Of a stretch of 64,000 nt of DNA, positions 15,384 through 27,848 are shown piece by piece. The position numbers and the translations under genes were made by a program. Source of the stretch: Zygnema circumcarinatum (Eukaryota; Streptophyta; Zygnematophyceae; Zygnematales; Zygnemataceae); the NCBI GenBank assembly GCA_037447605.1, contig CM074808.1, positions 1,076,220-1,140,219 on the forward strand. Direction: 5' to 3'. Below the pieces are notes generated by a model that was given only the letters and a program-made list of their open reading frames with translations, had not been told where the DNA came from and searched no databases. Within the stretch, counting starts at the first letter, position 1; every line of letters starts with the position of its first letter.

Positions 15384-15970
15384 CCGTAAAACCGAACAGG
15401 TTGAGAAAATATGAAATTAAAATTTTTGGGTTCTCATAAAAATAAAATATTCAATACCAGTTTCAAAAAAAACCCTATATTTGTAAACACGATTCATTTT
15501 GAGAATGAGAAATGAATTCCTAATTTTTTTCTCAATACAATTTTTATGGAGAACCAATTGAACATTAAACAATTAATTATCCTTCGTGTTCAATTTGAGT
15601 TTCCATTGGGTCCACAGATCAACAATAAGGTTTTTAACCGATCGCAAACCTTGTGGATCCGGAGCTTCGTACAGAAAGTGTTGATCTTCTCGCCTGAGGA
15701 GCTGTACGGCAAAAATGGCGCTCGGGTTAACCGGATCCCTCGAATCGCACGGAACCAACGTGGCAAAAAAAATTGGAATTCACACTTGCGATCAAATCTA
15801 TGGAGTCTTTGAACTTTTATTTTTAAACTTTTCGCCTTCTTAAATCGAAAAAAATTCGACCTCGAGTGTTCAAAGTACAACCCTATTAATTTATTTTATT
15901 ATAATACGATTGAGAATTGAGTAATTTAGTAAACTCGCTTCTCAATTTCTCAACCTGTTCGGTTTTACGG
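15384..15970. mobile_element. Inverted-repeat element, family 2
   Basis: CCGTAAAACCGAACAGGTTG at 15384 is repeated exactly in inverted orientation ending at 15970, and the match extends to GAGAAA. The interior is AT-rich and non-coding. No clear target-site duplication flanks it, so the superfamily cannot be assigned. Confidence 0.7.
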
Positions 15971-16633
15971 CCCATTTGTACCCCATTTGTTTCCCGTATG
16001 CACCCCATTTGTGCCCCATGCACGTGGGAAAACGGCGCTGCCAGCTCCAGCTCTGCCAGCACTTGCAGGGCGCCCCTTGCGCTTTGCATTATTTGGAGTC
16101 GGGCGGGCGGGCGGAGCAGGCAGGCAGGGACAGGGATGGCTTCCTACCAAGCTCCCTCCTGGCCATGGATGGGGGCTGAGATGAGAGATTGAGGGCCTCG
16201 ACTCTCCATCTTACCTCTCGTTGCGCTGAGCTCATGGCTTTCATCGCCGCACCGCGGTGCAGCGAGAAGAGGGATCGCTGCAGCAGCAGCAGCAGTCGTT
16301 TCATGTGCGGCTATGGAGCTACTATGGTTACTCTTTTATCTTGGGGTGTTTGAGTCTTCAATTTCTGGACATATTTCCGAAGTTTGAGGATCGTTGTAAG
16401 GGAAATTTTCTTTTTCCCTCCGTTCGATAGTTATATATTTGTTGTACGATTTCGAGAAGGTTTCGGAACTCAGAGTGAGATGTAGTAGCGTTATGGCGTA
16501 AACCGTCCTGTTCTGTAAGCTGTTCTTTAATCGGATCATCGATTTTTAGGATCGAGATTATAAAAATAGAAGTCAGTGTAGGCCTATTTGGCATAGCTTC
16601 CGGTGGCAGTCATTGCTGAACTTATCGGGCAGA
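15971..16633. other. Intergenic and SEC16 leader
   Basis: A short direct repeat of CCCATTTGTnCCC words lies at 15970-16020 and a CAG run at about 16278-16295. No gene is recognised. The 3' part is presumably SEC16 promoter and leader. Confidence 0.45.
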
Positions 16634-19600
16634 ATGCAGTCCACAACCATAAGGAAGAAGAAACTTGGAGGAGGAACCGGTAAAGCGGGTGGTAAGCTTG
16701 TCGTCTCGGTTGCATCGAGGAACAAGGATGGCGGAGGAGCAGCAACACCCTCAAAGCCTGCGGCGGTTGAATCCCTCAGTTCCGTGAAATCTGGAAGCCT
16801 CCAACAGGCGGCTATCTCTAGTGCCGACCGGGGATCATCCTTGGTGGTAAAGGATGCTATCAGGCCATCACCCGGCGTTTCAAATGGTCATGCAAACGAA
16901 GCAGATGGATCCAGCGCTGAACCTCTTGTGGTGAAAGGACTGGCAACTAATGGGAAGTTGGCAAAAAACAAGATTATTCTGTCTAGTAAGGGGGGCACAG
17001 CGTCGAAGGAGGCGAGAGTACAGAGCTCTCAAGGGAAGCTTGGCCCTTTCGTGTTGCCTGGAGCATCAAGGGGATTAGCAGAGCTCCGAGAGAGTTTAAG
17101 GGAGGGCTCAGCTGCTGCTCCTCAGGCAGTTGATCTGAACAGTCGTTTGAAGGCTGCCAGTCTCCAACGGCCTCGCTGGGCAGGAGCCAGCTTGCAGGGG
17201 GATGTACCGCAGAATTTACCATCTGAACTGCAGTCGGACCCAACAAAGAGGTCAACAACAGCTCAATTGCCATTTGGCCGTCATCAGAAAATCTCGCTTT
17301 CGACAGCGCAGCCATTAGCTCCGCTCATAACAGGTATCTGATCATCACTGATTCGCATACTCTTGGTGCTTCCTTCCTTTCGGCTTCCCGGCTTGGCTGT
17401 AGCATTATTTTTGGTAGTGCGGTTCTGATTTCTCCTGGTCATGTTGCAGGCCTGAGCGCGGCCAGAATTATTTTATTGTACTTGACAATGAGTTAGGTGC
17501 CTGGTATGTTGCAGCTGAGTCTCGTTTCGATGCTTCGTCTCAGGTTTCGCTGGCTGAGACGAGAGGAAGCCTGCAGATGCCTGTGCCTCCTGTAAGTGGC
17601 AGTCAGTTGCAAGGGGTTCCTGTGCAGACGGAAGCATGCGAACGTATTGATGAAAATGGAGCTCTTGAGTCGGGGTCCGTGGGGTCTTGTGAAGTCAGTT
17701 TAGCAGAGGTGGCCACCAATTCTCTAGATTCTATCGGAAGTGTCAGTCAGTTGCAAGAAGTTCCTGTGCACACACAGGCACACGAACCTATTGAGGAAGA
17801 TAGAGCTCCTGAATTGAAGTCAGCGAGGTCCTCTGAGTTCCCTATAACAACGGTGGCGGCAGACTTCCAACATACATTTGGTTGCGGCAGTCAGTCGCAA
17901 GGAGTGCCTATGCACAGGGAAGCCTGGGAACGTATTGGGGAAAATGGAGCTCTTGAGTTGGGGTCGTCAGTTTCTGAAGTATCTCTAACTGAGGTATCTG
18001 CCGATATTCAAGATTCTTTTGGAAGTGGCAGTTACTGGCAAGCGATGCCTGTGCACACGGAACCACGCGAACGTATTGAGGAAAATGGATCCTTTGAGCC
18101 GGGTTCGTCGAAATTTCACGAAGTCCCTTTGACAGAGGTGGCTGCCGATTTTCAAGATTCTTTTAGTAGCAGTCAGACGCAAGGAGTGCCTGTGTACACA
18201 GAAGCATGTGAACAGATGGAGGAGAAGGACGTTTGTGGAGTGGAGTCAACAGAGTTTTCTGAAGTCCCTGTGACAGAGGTAGCTGCTGATATTCAAGATT
18301 CTTTCACAAGTGGCGGTCAGTTAGAAGGAGTGCCTTTGCTCACAGAAGCATGCAAACCTATTGAGGAAAACAGTTCAAATGAGTCGGGGTCAGTGAGCTT
18401 TGCTGAAGTCCCTTTAACAGAGGTGACTGCCGAAATTCAAGATTCTTCTGTAAATGGCGGTGAGTGGCGAGAAGTGCCTCTGCAGTTGGAAGCATCTGAA
18501 CGTATTGAGGAATATGGAGCTCTTGAGTTGGGTCCAGCAGAGTTTTCTGAAGCACCTTTAACAAAGATGGCTGCCGATCTTCAAAACTCTGAAGGAGGAG
18601 CGCAGCAGACGATGAAGTCACTGGCGAGCTTTTCGATGTGGCAGAGCACAACTAAGGAGAGTTGGTGGGGGGAATTTAGTGGGAAGCAAGATAGCACAGT
18701 GAGCTCAGCTCTGTGGGGAGGGGAAGAGGTTGAGAAGCCAGCAGCAAGGGAGTTTGTTCCGGAGACAGTTATCCAAGCGACTGACAGGGATGAAAGGCAT
18801 CATGATTTCTGGTTTCCTCCTGTGACTGAAGGAGAACACGTGGGAGATGTGGGACCCTTCTCTTTGCATGGTGAGGGTGAGCGGTCGAATCCTGATTTTG
18901 GCAGCTTCGTCGTACCTGAAAGTTATCCATTGGAGCAACCCTCTGAAATCAAATCACAACTTCCAGGAGAAATTGCCGGCATTCCACCACCAAATTCAGA
19001 GTTAGTATTGCAGCAAGAGGACATTCATGCTGGGAATTGGCAGCAGAATAGCATGTATGCAGGGAAAGAAGTCGCAGTAAAAGAGGATCTGGCAGACGGG
19101 AAGGACTTTTGGCAATCAGGTGTTCAGGAGGAATGGGCATCTGGAAGTTTTCCTACACAGGAAGTGTCGCACATTGAGGAGCAGCAAGAAGGGACACCAG
19201 CTCAACACGACGACCTACATGCAGGTTGTTGGCAGCAGAATGGCATGCATACGGAGGAAGTGGTCACAGCGACAGAGCAATTGGCAGATGATAGGAATTT
19301 TTGGCAGTCAGAAGTTCAACAGGAGTGGGTCGCTGAAAGCTTCATTTCACAGAAAGGACCATTCATAGAGCAGCACCAAGAAGGAACCACGGCACAGCGA
19401 GAGGACTTCAATTCCGGGAGTTGGCAGCAGGTTGCTACGCGCACAGGGGAAGTTGCCACAGGGACAGAGCATTTGGCAAATGAGATAAGTTCTTGGCAGT
19501 CGAATGTCCCAAAGGAGTGGGCCTCTGAGAGCTTCACTACACAGAAAGTACCGCACACGGAGCAGCACCAAGAAGGAACAACTTCTCAGCAGGAGGGCAT

Positions 19601-22600
19601 CAATGCCGGGAGTTGGCAGCAGAATGACATGCCGATGGAGCATTTGGCAGGTGGGAGGGATTTTGGGCAGTCAGGGGTTCAACAAGAGTGGGCCTCTGAA
19701 AGCTTCCCTACACAGGAAGTATCGCAGATTGAGCAGCATCGCGAAGAGTACGATTGGCAAGGAACAGATTCCGGGTTGGATCAGAATCAACAATGGCAGG
19801 AACAGAACGAACAATGGCAGGATCAGAACCAACAGTGGCAGGATCAATATCCTGGTTGGTATTGGGATTACGATGCGCAGGAGTGGCGACAGACAGTAGA
19901 TCAGAGTTTAGAACCTTGTATCAATGAAGCAAGCAATGCACTAGAGACAGGTACAGAAGACTTACCTTCTATGTCAAATGTGTCACATGAGGTTCTGCAG
20001 CCTGGAGGCATGATCTCTAGCTCGGAGATGACCAGTCATGGAAGTGAATGGCATTATGCAAGTGCAGGTGGTGAGAGTGAAAATGCATGGGAAGGAAACA
20101 CTAGGGAGAATGACAGCTGGGATCGTACGGAGGAATCGGAAGCTGTTTCGGCCATGGAGCACCGGGCGCAGCAGCTGTCTGCTTTTGTGGCAAGCTCAAT
20201 GGAGGGCCCAGCCTATCAAACAGCTGCTGCAAAGGTTATTCTGCCGAAGAATGATTTTCTCGTAGAAGATCCTAAACCAGAGCTTGCAGAAACGTCATTT
20301 CCAGCTGCGGGGAAGACGTCAACCAAAGGAGGCAGGGTTGAGGATGGGATGTTTGACAAGTCTGCTGAAAATCCCGATTCTTCTGATTTTGAATTCAATA
20401 AAGAAATCAGCCAAGCTCCAGGTTCTTTGATGACATCGTCATTGGGTCACCAAATGCTAACACCACTAGGGGAAACTGCTCAGGCAATGTTTCAGGATGA
20501 CAAATCCTCAGAAGTGGGGCCGCAGGCTGATGCTGTGGAATCCTTGGAGGTGAGCGGAGGATTTTGGGATGAGCTTGGTGATTCCGCTGTCGTGCAGAGT
20601 GTGCCATTCTCGAAGGACCTTGCTGTAGCGTCTGTTCCTTCCGCACCTAGCCAGCCCTTGGCGACAAACTCAACAGCTGGTGTTTCAGGTGCGCAACAAC
20701 TAGATTTTGAGTTTGTGGATCAGAGTGAAGGTGCAGTGGCAGGTATGGAGAAAGACCAGCAGTCTCAAAGCCTTTTGCCTAAAGACAGTACGTTATTTCC
20801 AGTAGAAAAGACTGTGGTGGAGGACAGCTTTGCCTTCCCTAGAGAAAGTCAGAAAGCTTTTCCGGAAGCTTTTGATAGTTCTGCTGATGTGAGAACAAGT
20901 GAGGTTTTGCATCAGACACTTGGTGGGACGGTTACCCATTCAGAAGACTCCTCGGCGGATCAAATTTCCTCTGCTCTAGCTTGGGAAGGAGGACCACATG
21001 GTGATTGGAATCCAGGGCAGGAGGTACAAGAAAGTGTATGGACTGAAGATGGCCGACCATGGAGGTCAGAGGAGCCGCAAGACCCTGAGGAAAGCTTTGC
21101 TGCGGATGGAGCAGGATTTTCTCAGAGCACTTCTGACATGTGGGCCGGCTCTACTGAATCCAATGAGAGTCGATGGTGGCTAGAAAATAGTCACTCCGGT
21201 GCATTAGGGACAATTACTGAAGAATCAACTGAGAAGTCTAGTGTGGATCAGTACCCTGGGTGGTATTGGGATTATCAAGCACAGGAATGGCGGCAAACTG
21301 ATGAATCGTATCAAGATTGGAATGGAGAATCTGTACCCGCTGTGGCTACAGAGACTGGTTTTGAAGAATATCAGCAATGGAGTGACACCTCATTTGCTCA
21401 GAATGGCACATTCCAGAATTTTGCACAAGAATCGAATGTTGCAGCTTATGCAGAATCTACGGCTCCTGCTGTTGTTGGAACTGTTGCCAATGAGTATCAA
21501 GGTTGGAGTAACAACTGGCAAGCACAAGAAATTGTGTCCTCAGAAACTGCATTCGAGCAAGGCAGGTCGGCTGGAGATGCGGGCTCAATGGGGAGCCTTT
21601 TCAACCCTAGCGATGTCAAGCAGGCAGTTGAATTGCCGCCCGTCCAGCCAATGTGGGATGCTTCCGTAGATAGTGCCACTTGGGCTGGGGTTGGAGTGGG
21701 TTATGGTGGGAAGGCAGTCGGGCTGGAGACCTGGAAGCAGGAGCAACTTCCTTATGCTGTGTCTGCAGCTCCATCGCCTGTGACTTTTCCTCCCCGGACA
21801 AATGCTGAGGCAATGAAGGTTTCAGCAGGGTCTCCACCGCACACCCTCATCTGTATGGGCTTTGGAGGGTGCCTTGTCATCATGAAGCCAAGAGATCCCG
21901 TCACTCTTCATCAGGGCGCTGAGATGCAGGTATGCGCCTCCTGCACCTGTTGGTATGGCTGCTAATTTTTTGTGGTCCTTTCGCTTGAGTTGTGTCCGTA
22001 AGGTTTATTTCCTGGTTGAATCAGTTTGGCAGCAGCTGCTCGGGAGCAAATGACTAAGTCTAAAACCTGCAACCTTCTTTAGGCTGCTCCCTTCCTGTTC
22101 TCTGACATCGATGATTCCTTTCAATAGAAGATATAGATTTCCTGAGCTTTGCTTTCTCTAAAGACCCAGTGTGTCTGATTGGAGTGGGCCTAAAAAATCG
22201 TTGGTGTTCTATCGTCCATGTGCAGACTATGCCTGCTCCCCAAGCATGGGCCCCGGGGGTTATTCGACTTGAAAGACTTAGCCAGGTGGTGCAGGCCAAT
22301 GCTATTGGTGGGGAGGAAGGTCATGGTTCCCTCTACTTCAGCTCCCTTGGTCGACAAGCTTTAGTGGGCCCAATTAGCGCAGGGAGCGCATCACTGAAGG
22401 ACATTCTGAAGTGGCTGGATGAGAGGGCTGTGAGGTGTTTCGAGGAGGAAGGGTTATGGGGTGACGGAGAATCGCTCCATCTTTTATGGGGGTTATTGCG
22501 TGTTGCCTGCCAAAATTATGGGACGCTTCGAAGCCCTTTAGGATTGCCGGGGATCGCTGAAAAGGTTTGCTGACCTAATCTTTACATCCGTCGTTGTGAA

Positions 22601-25600
22601 GAGAGCTAGTGAGAATCTCAATGTTTCTTCAGTAGCTTTGGCCTGAGTGCCTCTCGTTGAACATTATTCCGTCAGATGAGTTTGTGTGGAACGTCATGCT
22701 AGGGATTATTTCCATGAGAGGTGAATTGTTATCCTGGATCATTCTCTTTAACTTTTTTCCTGATATGCAAGTGCTGTGTGATCGTGCCTACATTTAGCGT
22801 CGACATGTACTATTGAGCGCTGCAAATTTTAGCTCTCTAGCATCGAAACATCCACTATTGTAGTGTCGTGTAGCATCAAAGCGGGTCAGTTTTTTGAATG
22901 AGAGCGAACCTGAGCTTGCCTATGCAGGATGAGACTGGTCCTCAGGCGGCTGTTGCCAAGTTACTTCTTGCAGCAGGAAGAGAGAATGCAGGATCAGACT
23001 GGCAAATGAAGAAGCGGTCAAAAGAAAGCGCGCTGCTTCAAACTGGTCCTTCTGAAGAAGAACGCGAGGTGAGGAATTATCCTGCATTCTTTGATGAGGT
23101 GGTTTCATGTTGCCAAATTTTGATCCTCGACCTCAGTTGATGTGGTGGAATAATGCTTGTCTGTTCTGGGATTTTGTGGGAACGAGCAGGCGGCAGCTAT
23201 GCAGATGAAGAGCCTATTGTTATCTGGCAAGCGCAAGGAAGCATTGCAGGTTGCGGGCAGTGCTCAGCTTTGGGGAATAGCCCTTGTTCTCGCTCGCCAG
23301 CTGGGAGAGAAAGCGTATTTGGACACAATTGCGGAAATGGCTCATCGGCAATTTGCCGCCGGCTCTCCTTTGCGGACACTCAGCCTTCTCATGGCAGGCC
23401 GTCCTGCGGATGTGTTTTCCTCCAATGCTGCATCTGGGAAGGGTCTCGTGAAACCCCCCTCGAGTGGGGTTCTTGGAGAGGGAGATGCGGCTTTAGCTGC
23501 AATGCTGGAGGACTGGCAGCAGAATTTGGCTATGATGGCTGTGAATCGCACAGCAGGGGATGAGCGCGTGATACTTCATTTGGGTGACTGTTTGTGGCGA
23601 GTTCGAGGGGAGGTGGCAGCAGCCCATGTTTGTTACTTTGTTGCAGATTGTGCACCCGAAAACTTCTCTCGCACTGCAAGATTGTGTCTGTTTGGTGCGG
23701 ACCATTGGAAACAACCACGCACATACGCCTGCGTTATGGCCATTCAGCGGACTGAAATGTATGAGTATGCACGGACACTTGGAAATCCACAGCACGTGCT
23801 TCTTGCTTTCCAGCCTTATAAGGTTATTTATGCTGCCATGCTAGCAGAGGCAGGACGGCTGCAAGAGGCTCGACGATACTGTGATTCAGTAACGAAGGCA
23901 CTCCGAACAGCTGGACGCAGTGGTGAAGTGGAGATTTGCAGGCAGGCAGCAGCAAGCCTGGAAGAAAGGCTGAAGGGACACCTTGCAGGAGTAGACAATG
24001 GAGCCCGTGGTATAATCAAGAAGGCTCTGGACTGGAGTGCTGGATGGATTATGGGTGCGTCTTCCTCCTCGCAGACAACTTCAGCTGTGGGCCCTTTGAA
24101 CCCTGCGGGGAAGGGCTCTGTTGTACCTGCCGTAACTCCAACTTTTAGTATCACTACCCCACCTATAACCAACACAGCGTATGCACAAAAGCCGGAAGCT
24201 GAAATGACTTTCACCAACGTAGCAGATGTGAGGGGCTCTGCTGTAGAGTCAGCTCCCTACTGGGGACTGCAGGGAGAGAACACGACTCATTCATTCGGAG
24301 GATATGCAAGCAGCATAGTACCACCAGCCTCAATGACTGCCCAAAACGGTTATGCTGCCAGTCTTCCTTCCTTGCAGCCACCGCCCTCAGTCCCTACACG
24401 TACGACTGAAAACCCGGTTCAATATTTGAAGCTAGGAGCCCAGACGGAATACAATAACAGTCCACTCTTTGGAATGGCGCCAAGTAAGGAAGGGTCTGTT
24501 GCTGACTTACAGATGGAGAACAGAAGCGCTGTTCAACAAGGTGCTCAGTTTAACAGCAGCACATGGGTGGAATCTAGTCATAAGCTTGAGAGGGCCCAAA
24601 TGGCTAGCACAGAAAGGCAGTGGACAGCGGATGGGTCTGCAGAAGCAGTCGATCCAATCCCAAAAGGAGACTTCGTAGGGAATTCAGTGAGCGCTTTAGA
24701 CTCTGCGTCTGATGGTCTTCGGGCTAACGAGTTTGAGCAGCAGCAGGCTGAGGCGGGTAGCAGTGAAAACTCCGGGGGGGACCCTGGTGATAAGAAATGG
24801 GCATCGACTGCTGCCACCATTGGAGGGCTGCTGGGATCTGACTTTAGTGCTGATACGGAGGACAAGCATCAGCAAGAAGAGGCACTAGGTGGCATGTCAG
24901 GTTCTTTCTCCATGGATCCCTTCAATGTTGCAGATGCAGTGGACCGACCTTCTCTTCCAGCGCGCAGTGTTTCCGAGCCCAATTTCAGTCGCCAGGTATG
25001 ATGCATGTACATTCATTCTCATCGGAATTGCTGAGGCAGTGCCGCTAGCATTCAGCAAAGCCTCAGCAATGGCATCTCATTACTATTAAGTAATCTAGCT
25101 GACCGATGTTCGGATGCGATGATCGATCGTCCAATTGTGCTGTTCTAAGGTGTGCTTACTTGATGTCGTATTTCAGAATAAGACTGGAGCATCGCCTTCT
25201 GAATCAGTCACAACAGGAGGTGGAGCGTCTCCAAAGCAACCCGGAGGTGGAGTTATCCGCTCCGTGTCGAGCTGGTTTTCCTCCATTGGTTCCTTTGCAC
25301 GGCGACCAAAGGGGAATCAGGTCAGCTCATTGTTTGAGCGCAGTAGCTTATGGCCTTCACCCATGTTGCTCCATTCATTCTTTCTCCTTTTTCATTAGTG
25401 GAACTCGAATTTTGTGGAGATTATTTGCTTTATCGGAACTCCTGCTGTCAAGAGTGTCAGGCCCATACTCTCGTTAAAGGTCTTGGCCGTCCATCTCTAT
25501 TCTATCAAAATCATCTCGGGATGGGTATGATAACTTGTCAGGATCATTTTGAGCATTGACGGTTTCTGAGCACGGTTTGGCAGGCAGCCAGTTGTGAAGA

Positions 25601-26568
25601 ATGCCTGTGTGAATTTCTACGCTTATTGCATTCCTTCTTACTGCACACTTTATTTATGCATAAGCGCAACTTCATTCCAAGAACAAGAAGCGACCTTTCT
25701 TTTCCTTTCTTTCTTTTCTCTTTTCATGACCTGGAGCCTGTAAGAAGTAACCCTTCTCAGCTTCTGGCCATTCAGAAGTGAAGCTGATTTCAATCATGTC
25801 ATGGATGCTTTGTTCAGGCCAAGCTGGGGGATAGCAATGCCTTTTACTATGACGAAAAGTTGAAGCGGTGGGTGGATCGCACGGCGCCGGCAGAAGCTGA
25901 GGCCACAGTGCTAGGGCCACCACCCAAGCTGCCAGCTGCGGCTGCCGGTCGAAAAGAGAGCCTTGGGTTTCCAGAAAAAGTTGACAATTCAACTGCTCCG
26001 CCTGCAATCAATAACGATATGCCACCTGTCCCTCCGCCAGCCGGTCTCCCACCAGCTCGCCGTGCTGGTGTTCGAGCTCGGTAAGGGGTAACTCTCACTT
26101 ATCTGGTTAATGCAGACATGTTTGATGCTTTGACTTAAGAGGTGAAAAGTGAATGCATGTGTCATAGTGGCGGGAAGTGGCGGCTCCTCATGGACCCAGG
26201 CAGGTGTGCGTTCGTGAGTTACACTACACTGACATGGTGACAAATGCTTCCCTCACAGATATGTGGATACTTTCAACAAATCCAACCCTGCAACAACACC
26301 TGGCACTGGGCCGACTTCTCTGCTCATGCCAAGAGCCCCTTCTCCCGCTAAGCCTCCTCTCAATTTTTTCGTGCCTGCCCCTCCCCCTCCCGGGTCAGCA
26401 GCTGAAGCTCCTGCTCAGGCTGGTGGCATGAGTTCAGGTTTGGAGGCAACCCTAGAACAGTCAAACCGAGTAGAAACGAATGGTCCATATGTGGCCTCCA
26501 TTCCCACAAAAGGCACCGAGGATGTCTCGGACGCGGCAGGAGAGCAGTTCCAGAATGTACAGCTATAG
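16634..26568 (+). CDS. SEC16: SEC16 (MAG5-type) ER exit site scaffold
   Basis: Eight exons join in frame: 16634-17333, 17515-21929, 22226-22564, 22928-23068, 23190-24995, 25177-25320, 25818-26080 and 26259-26568. They give about 2705 aa, roughly twice the land-plant length. Residues 1-1650 are acidic and Ser/Gln-rich, with two tandem-repeat arrays and two YPGWYWDY(D/Q)AQEWR motifs typical of plant SEC16. The central conserved domain starts at HTLICMGFGG near the end of exon 2 and runs through KWLDERA and YGTLRSPLGL. It continues into the alpha-solenoid ACE1 part in exon 5 (GKRKEALQVAGSAQLWG, ALVLARQLGEKAY). The C-terminal motif AKLGDSNAFYYDEKLKRWV is also diagnostic. SEC16 organises COPII assembly by binding SEC13-SEC31 and SEC23 at ER exit sites. 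The extra length is due to exon 2 (4.4 kb), where the repeats expanded. Confidence 0.93.
17598..18599 (+). repeat. SEC16 in-frame tandem repeat array 1
   Basis: Seven degenerate units of about 143 bases (47-48 residues) stand head to tail in SEC16 exon 2. Each unit follows the pattern GSQxQGVPVxTEACERIEENGA, then an acidic stretch ending SEVPLTEVAADIQDSF. All units stay in frame, so the array is translated. Confidence 0.9.
19014..19749 (+). repeat. SEC16 in-frame tandem repeat array 2
   Basis: Four units of about 64 residues, the last shortened, repeat the pattern (H/N)AGSWQQN, EHLADxxxFWQS, VQQEWASESFPTQEVSxIEQHQEGT. The unit is unrelated to array 1. Regularly spaced Trp residues (WQQ, FWQS, EWASES) suggest short aromatic binding motifs in a disordered chain. 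Confidence 0.9.
19781..19895 (+). repeat. NQQWQ(E/D)Q heptads and first YPGWYWDY motif in SEC16
   Basis: Gln/Trp-rich heptads (QNQQWQE type) repeat at 19781-19841 and lead directly into DQYPGWYWDYDAQEWRQT (19842-19895). A nearly identical motif, with Q for D and no heptads, is at 21246-21299. It marks two copies of an OCRE-like aromatic motif in one protein. Confidence 0.85.
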
Positions 26569-27848
26569 CCTTGGCTGTCCTCGTAGAAAGGACTCCATGG
26601 GTAGCTTACTTATTACTGTGTATGATGGGGTTGGACGGGTGCCACGTGCGGCAATCGTAAAGCAGCTGTCATGTACGAGGGTTGGGCAGAACCGACGGCT
26701 TTGGATTCGACGAATGAGTCGTTTTTGTTCTTTCCAATCCTCACGTTCTTACCTACACTTTCATAATCTCAAATCGGCCATTCTTTCCGTGCTGGCCCTG
26801 CAATGTGCGGGAGGCGCGAGAATGGTTCTGCCCCACTATCAGCATCTTGGTCAACCCTCTTTGTCTGCCAGATTCCTACACCTGCCTTGGCTCTGCTGGG
26901 CGTATGGTTTGAGACATGTCAATGAGTGCTACGTGTGTTGACTGTACTGCAGCATTGTCTTGTCCTTCTCTCGCCGGTGAGTGGCAGCCGTGAGCGAGTC
27001 ACGAAAGTTGTCATAATCAGCAATTGAGTCGGGAAGGAAAACACTCCCAACAAAGATGTGGATCGTGTGTGGGGGGAGGGCGGGGTTGGAAGCGATGATC
27101 ACAGCCGTTGGCATCACTGACATGAGGTCATGATCATGAGCCATGACCCAGATCATGAGAATGTAGAAAAAGCTATGACCATTCTTACCAGGGTGGTGGT
27201 GAGGTAGTGGGTTCAATGTACACGTCAGTTCCAGCTTCTGCTTGTAAAAGTAGACTTCTTTACAACAATTGCATTGGTTTTTGCAAAACTCGCTATGACT
27301 ATATAGACACATGGCGCAAATAATACAATTGACCAAACTTCACTTACTACAACAACAACAAACAACACTAACCTAAAACTTTTTCTTACTGAAACCAATC
27401 AAGAAGACTTGCGAAACCTGGAAACAACGCAACATGTTGCATACCATCAAAACGCCAATTGGAAGGTGGTCATTGAGAAATGGTCCTAGGTGACTCATGA
27501 AGTCATGAGTCATGCATGACCCAAGTCTCGTGACCGTCATGTCATGTCAGCAAAACGGTCAACTACAGCAAACTGTAGCATGCAGACGGCAGCATTCGCG
27601 TGGCCGCTGTCCACGTGGCAAACTTATACAGCACAAGACATGGAACTACTGTAACTGTGTAACGACATGGATCCTCTAGCATAGAAAAGCGTTCGGGTTT
27701 AGGTGACCCATGGCCATGGAGCATGCCATCGAGCCATGCATGGTGCATGGTTTAGGGTGAGGGTTAGGACTGAAGGATTAGGGTTGGAGTCTTGAAGGGT
27801 GAGGAGGAGCAGGGAAATTTCTGGAGCAAGAAGTGCTGCAGATCCAGA
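26569..27848. other. Intergenic between SEC16 and LEO1
   Basis: No gene is recognised. ATCATGA/TCATGACC words are clustered at 27120-27160 and 27490-27550. A telomere-like TTTAGGG/TTAGGG cluster at 27750-27785 lies 65-100 bases before the LEO1 start and may act as a telo-box promoter element. Confidence 0.45.

Noticed and set aside
15546-15880. Open frames within the 15384-15970 element
   Set aside because: They are AT-rich, overlap on both strands and show no transposase motif.
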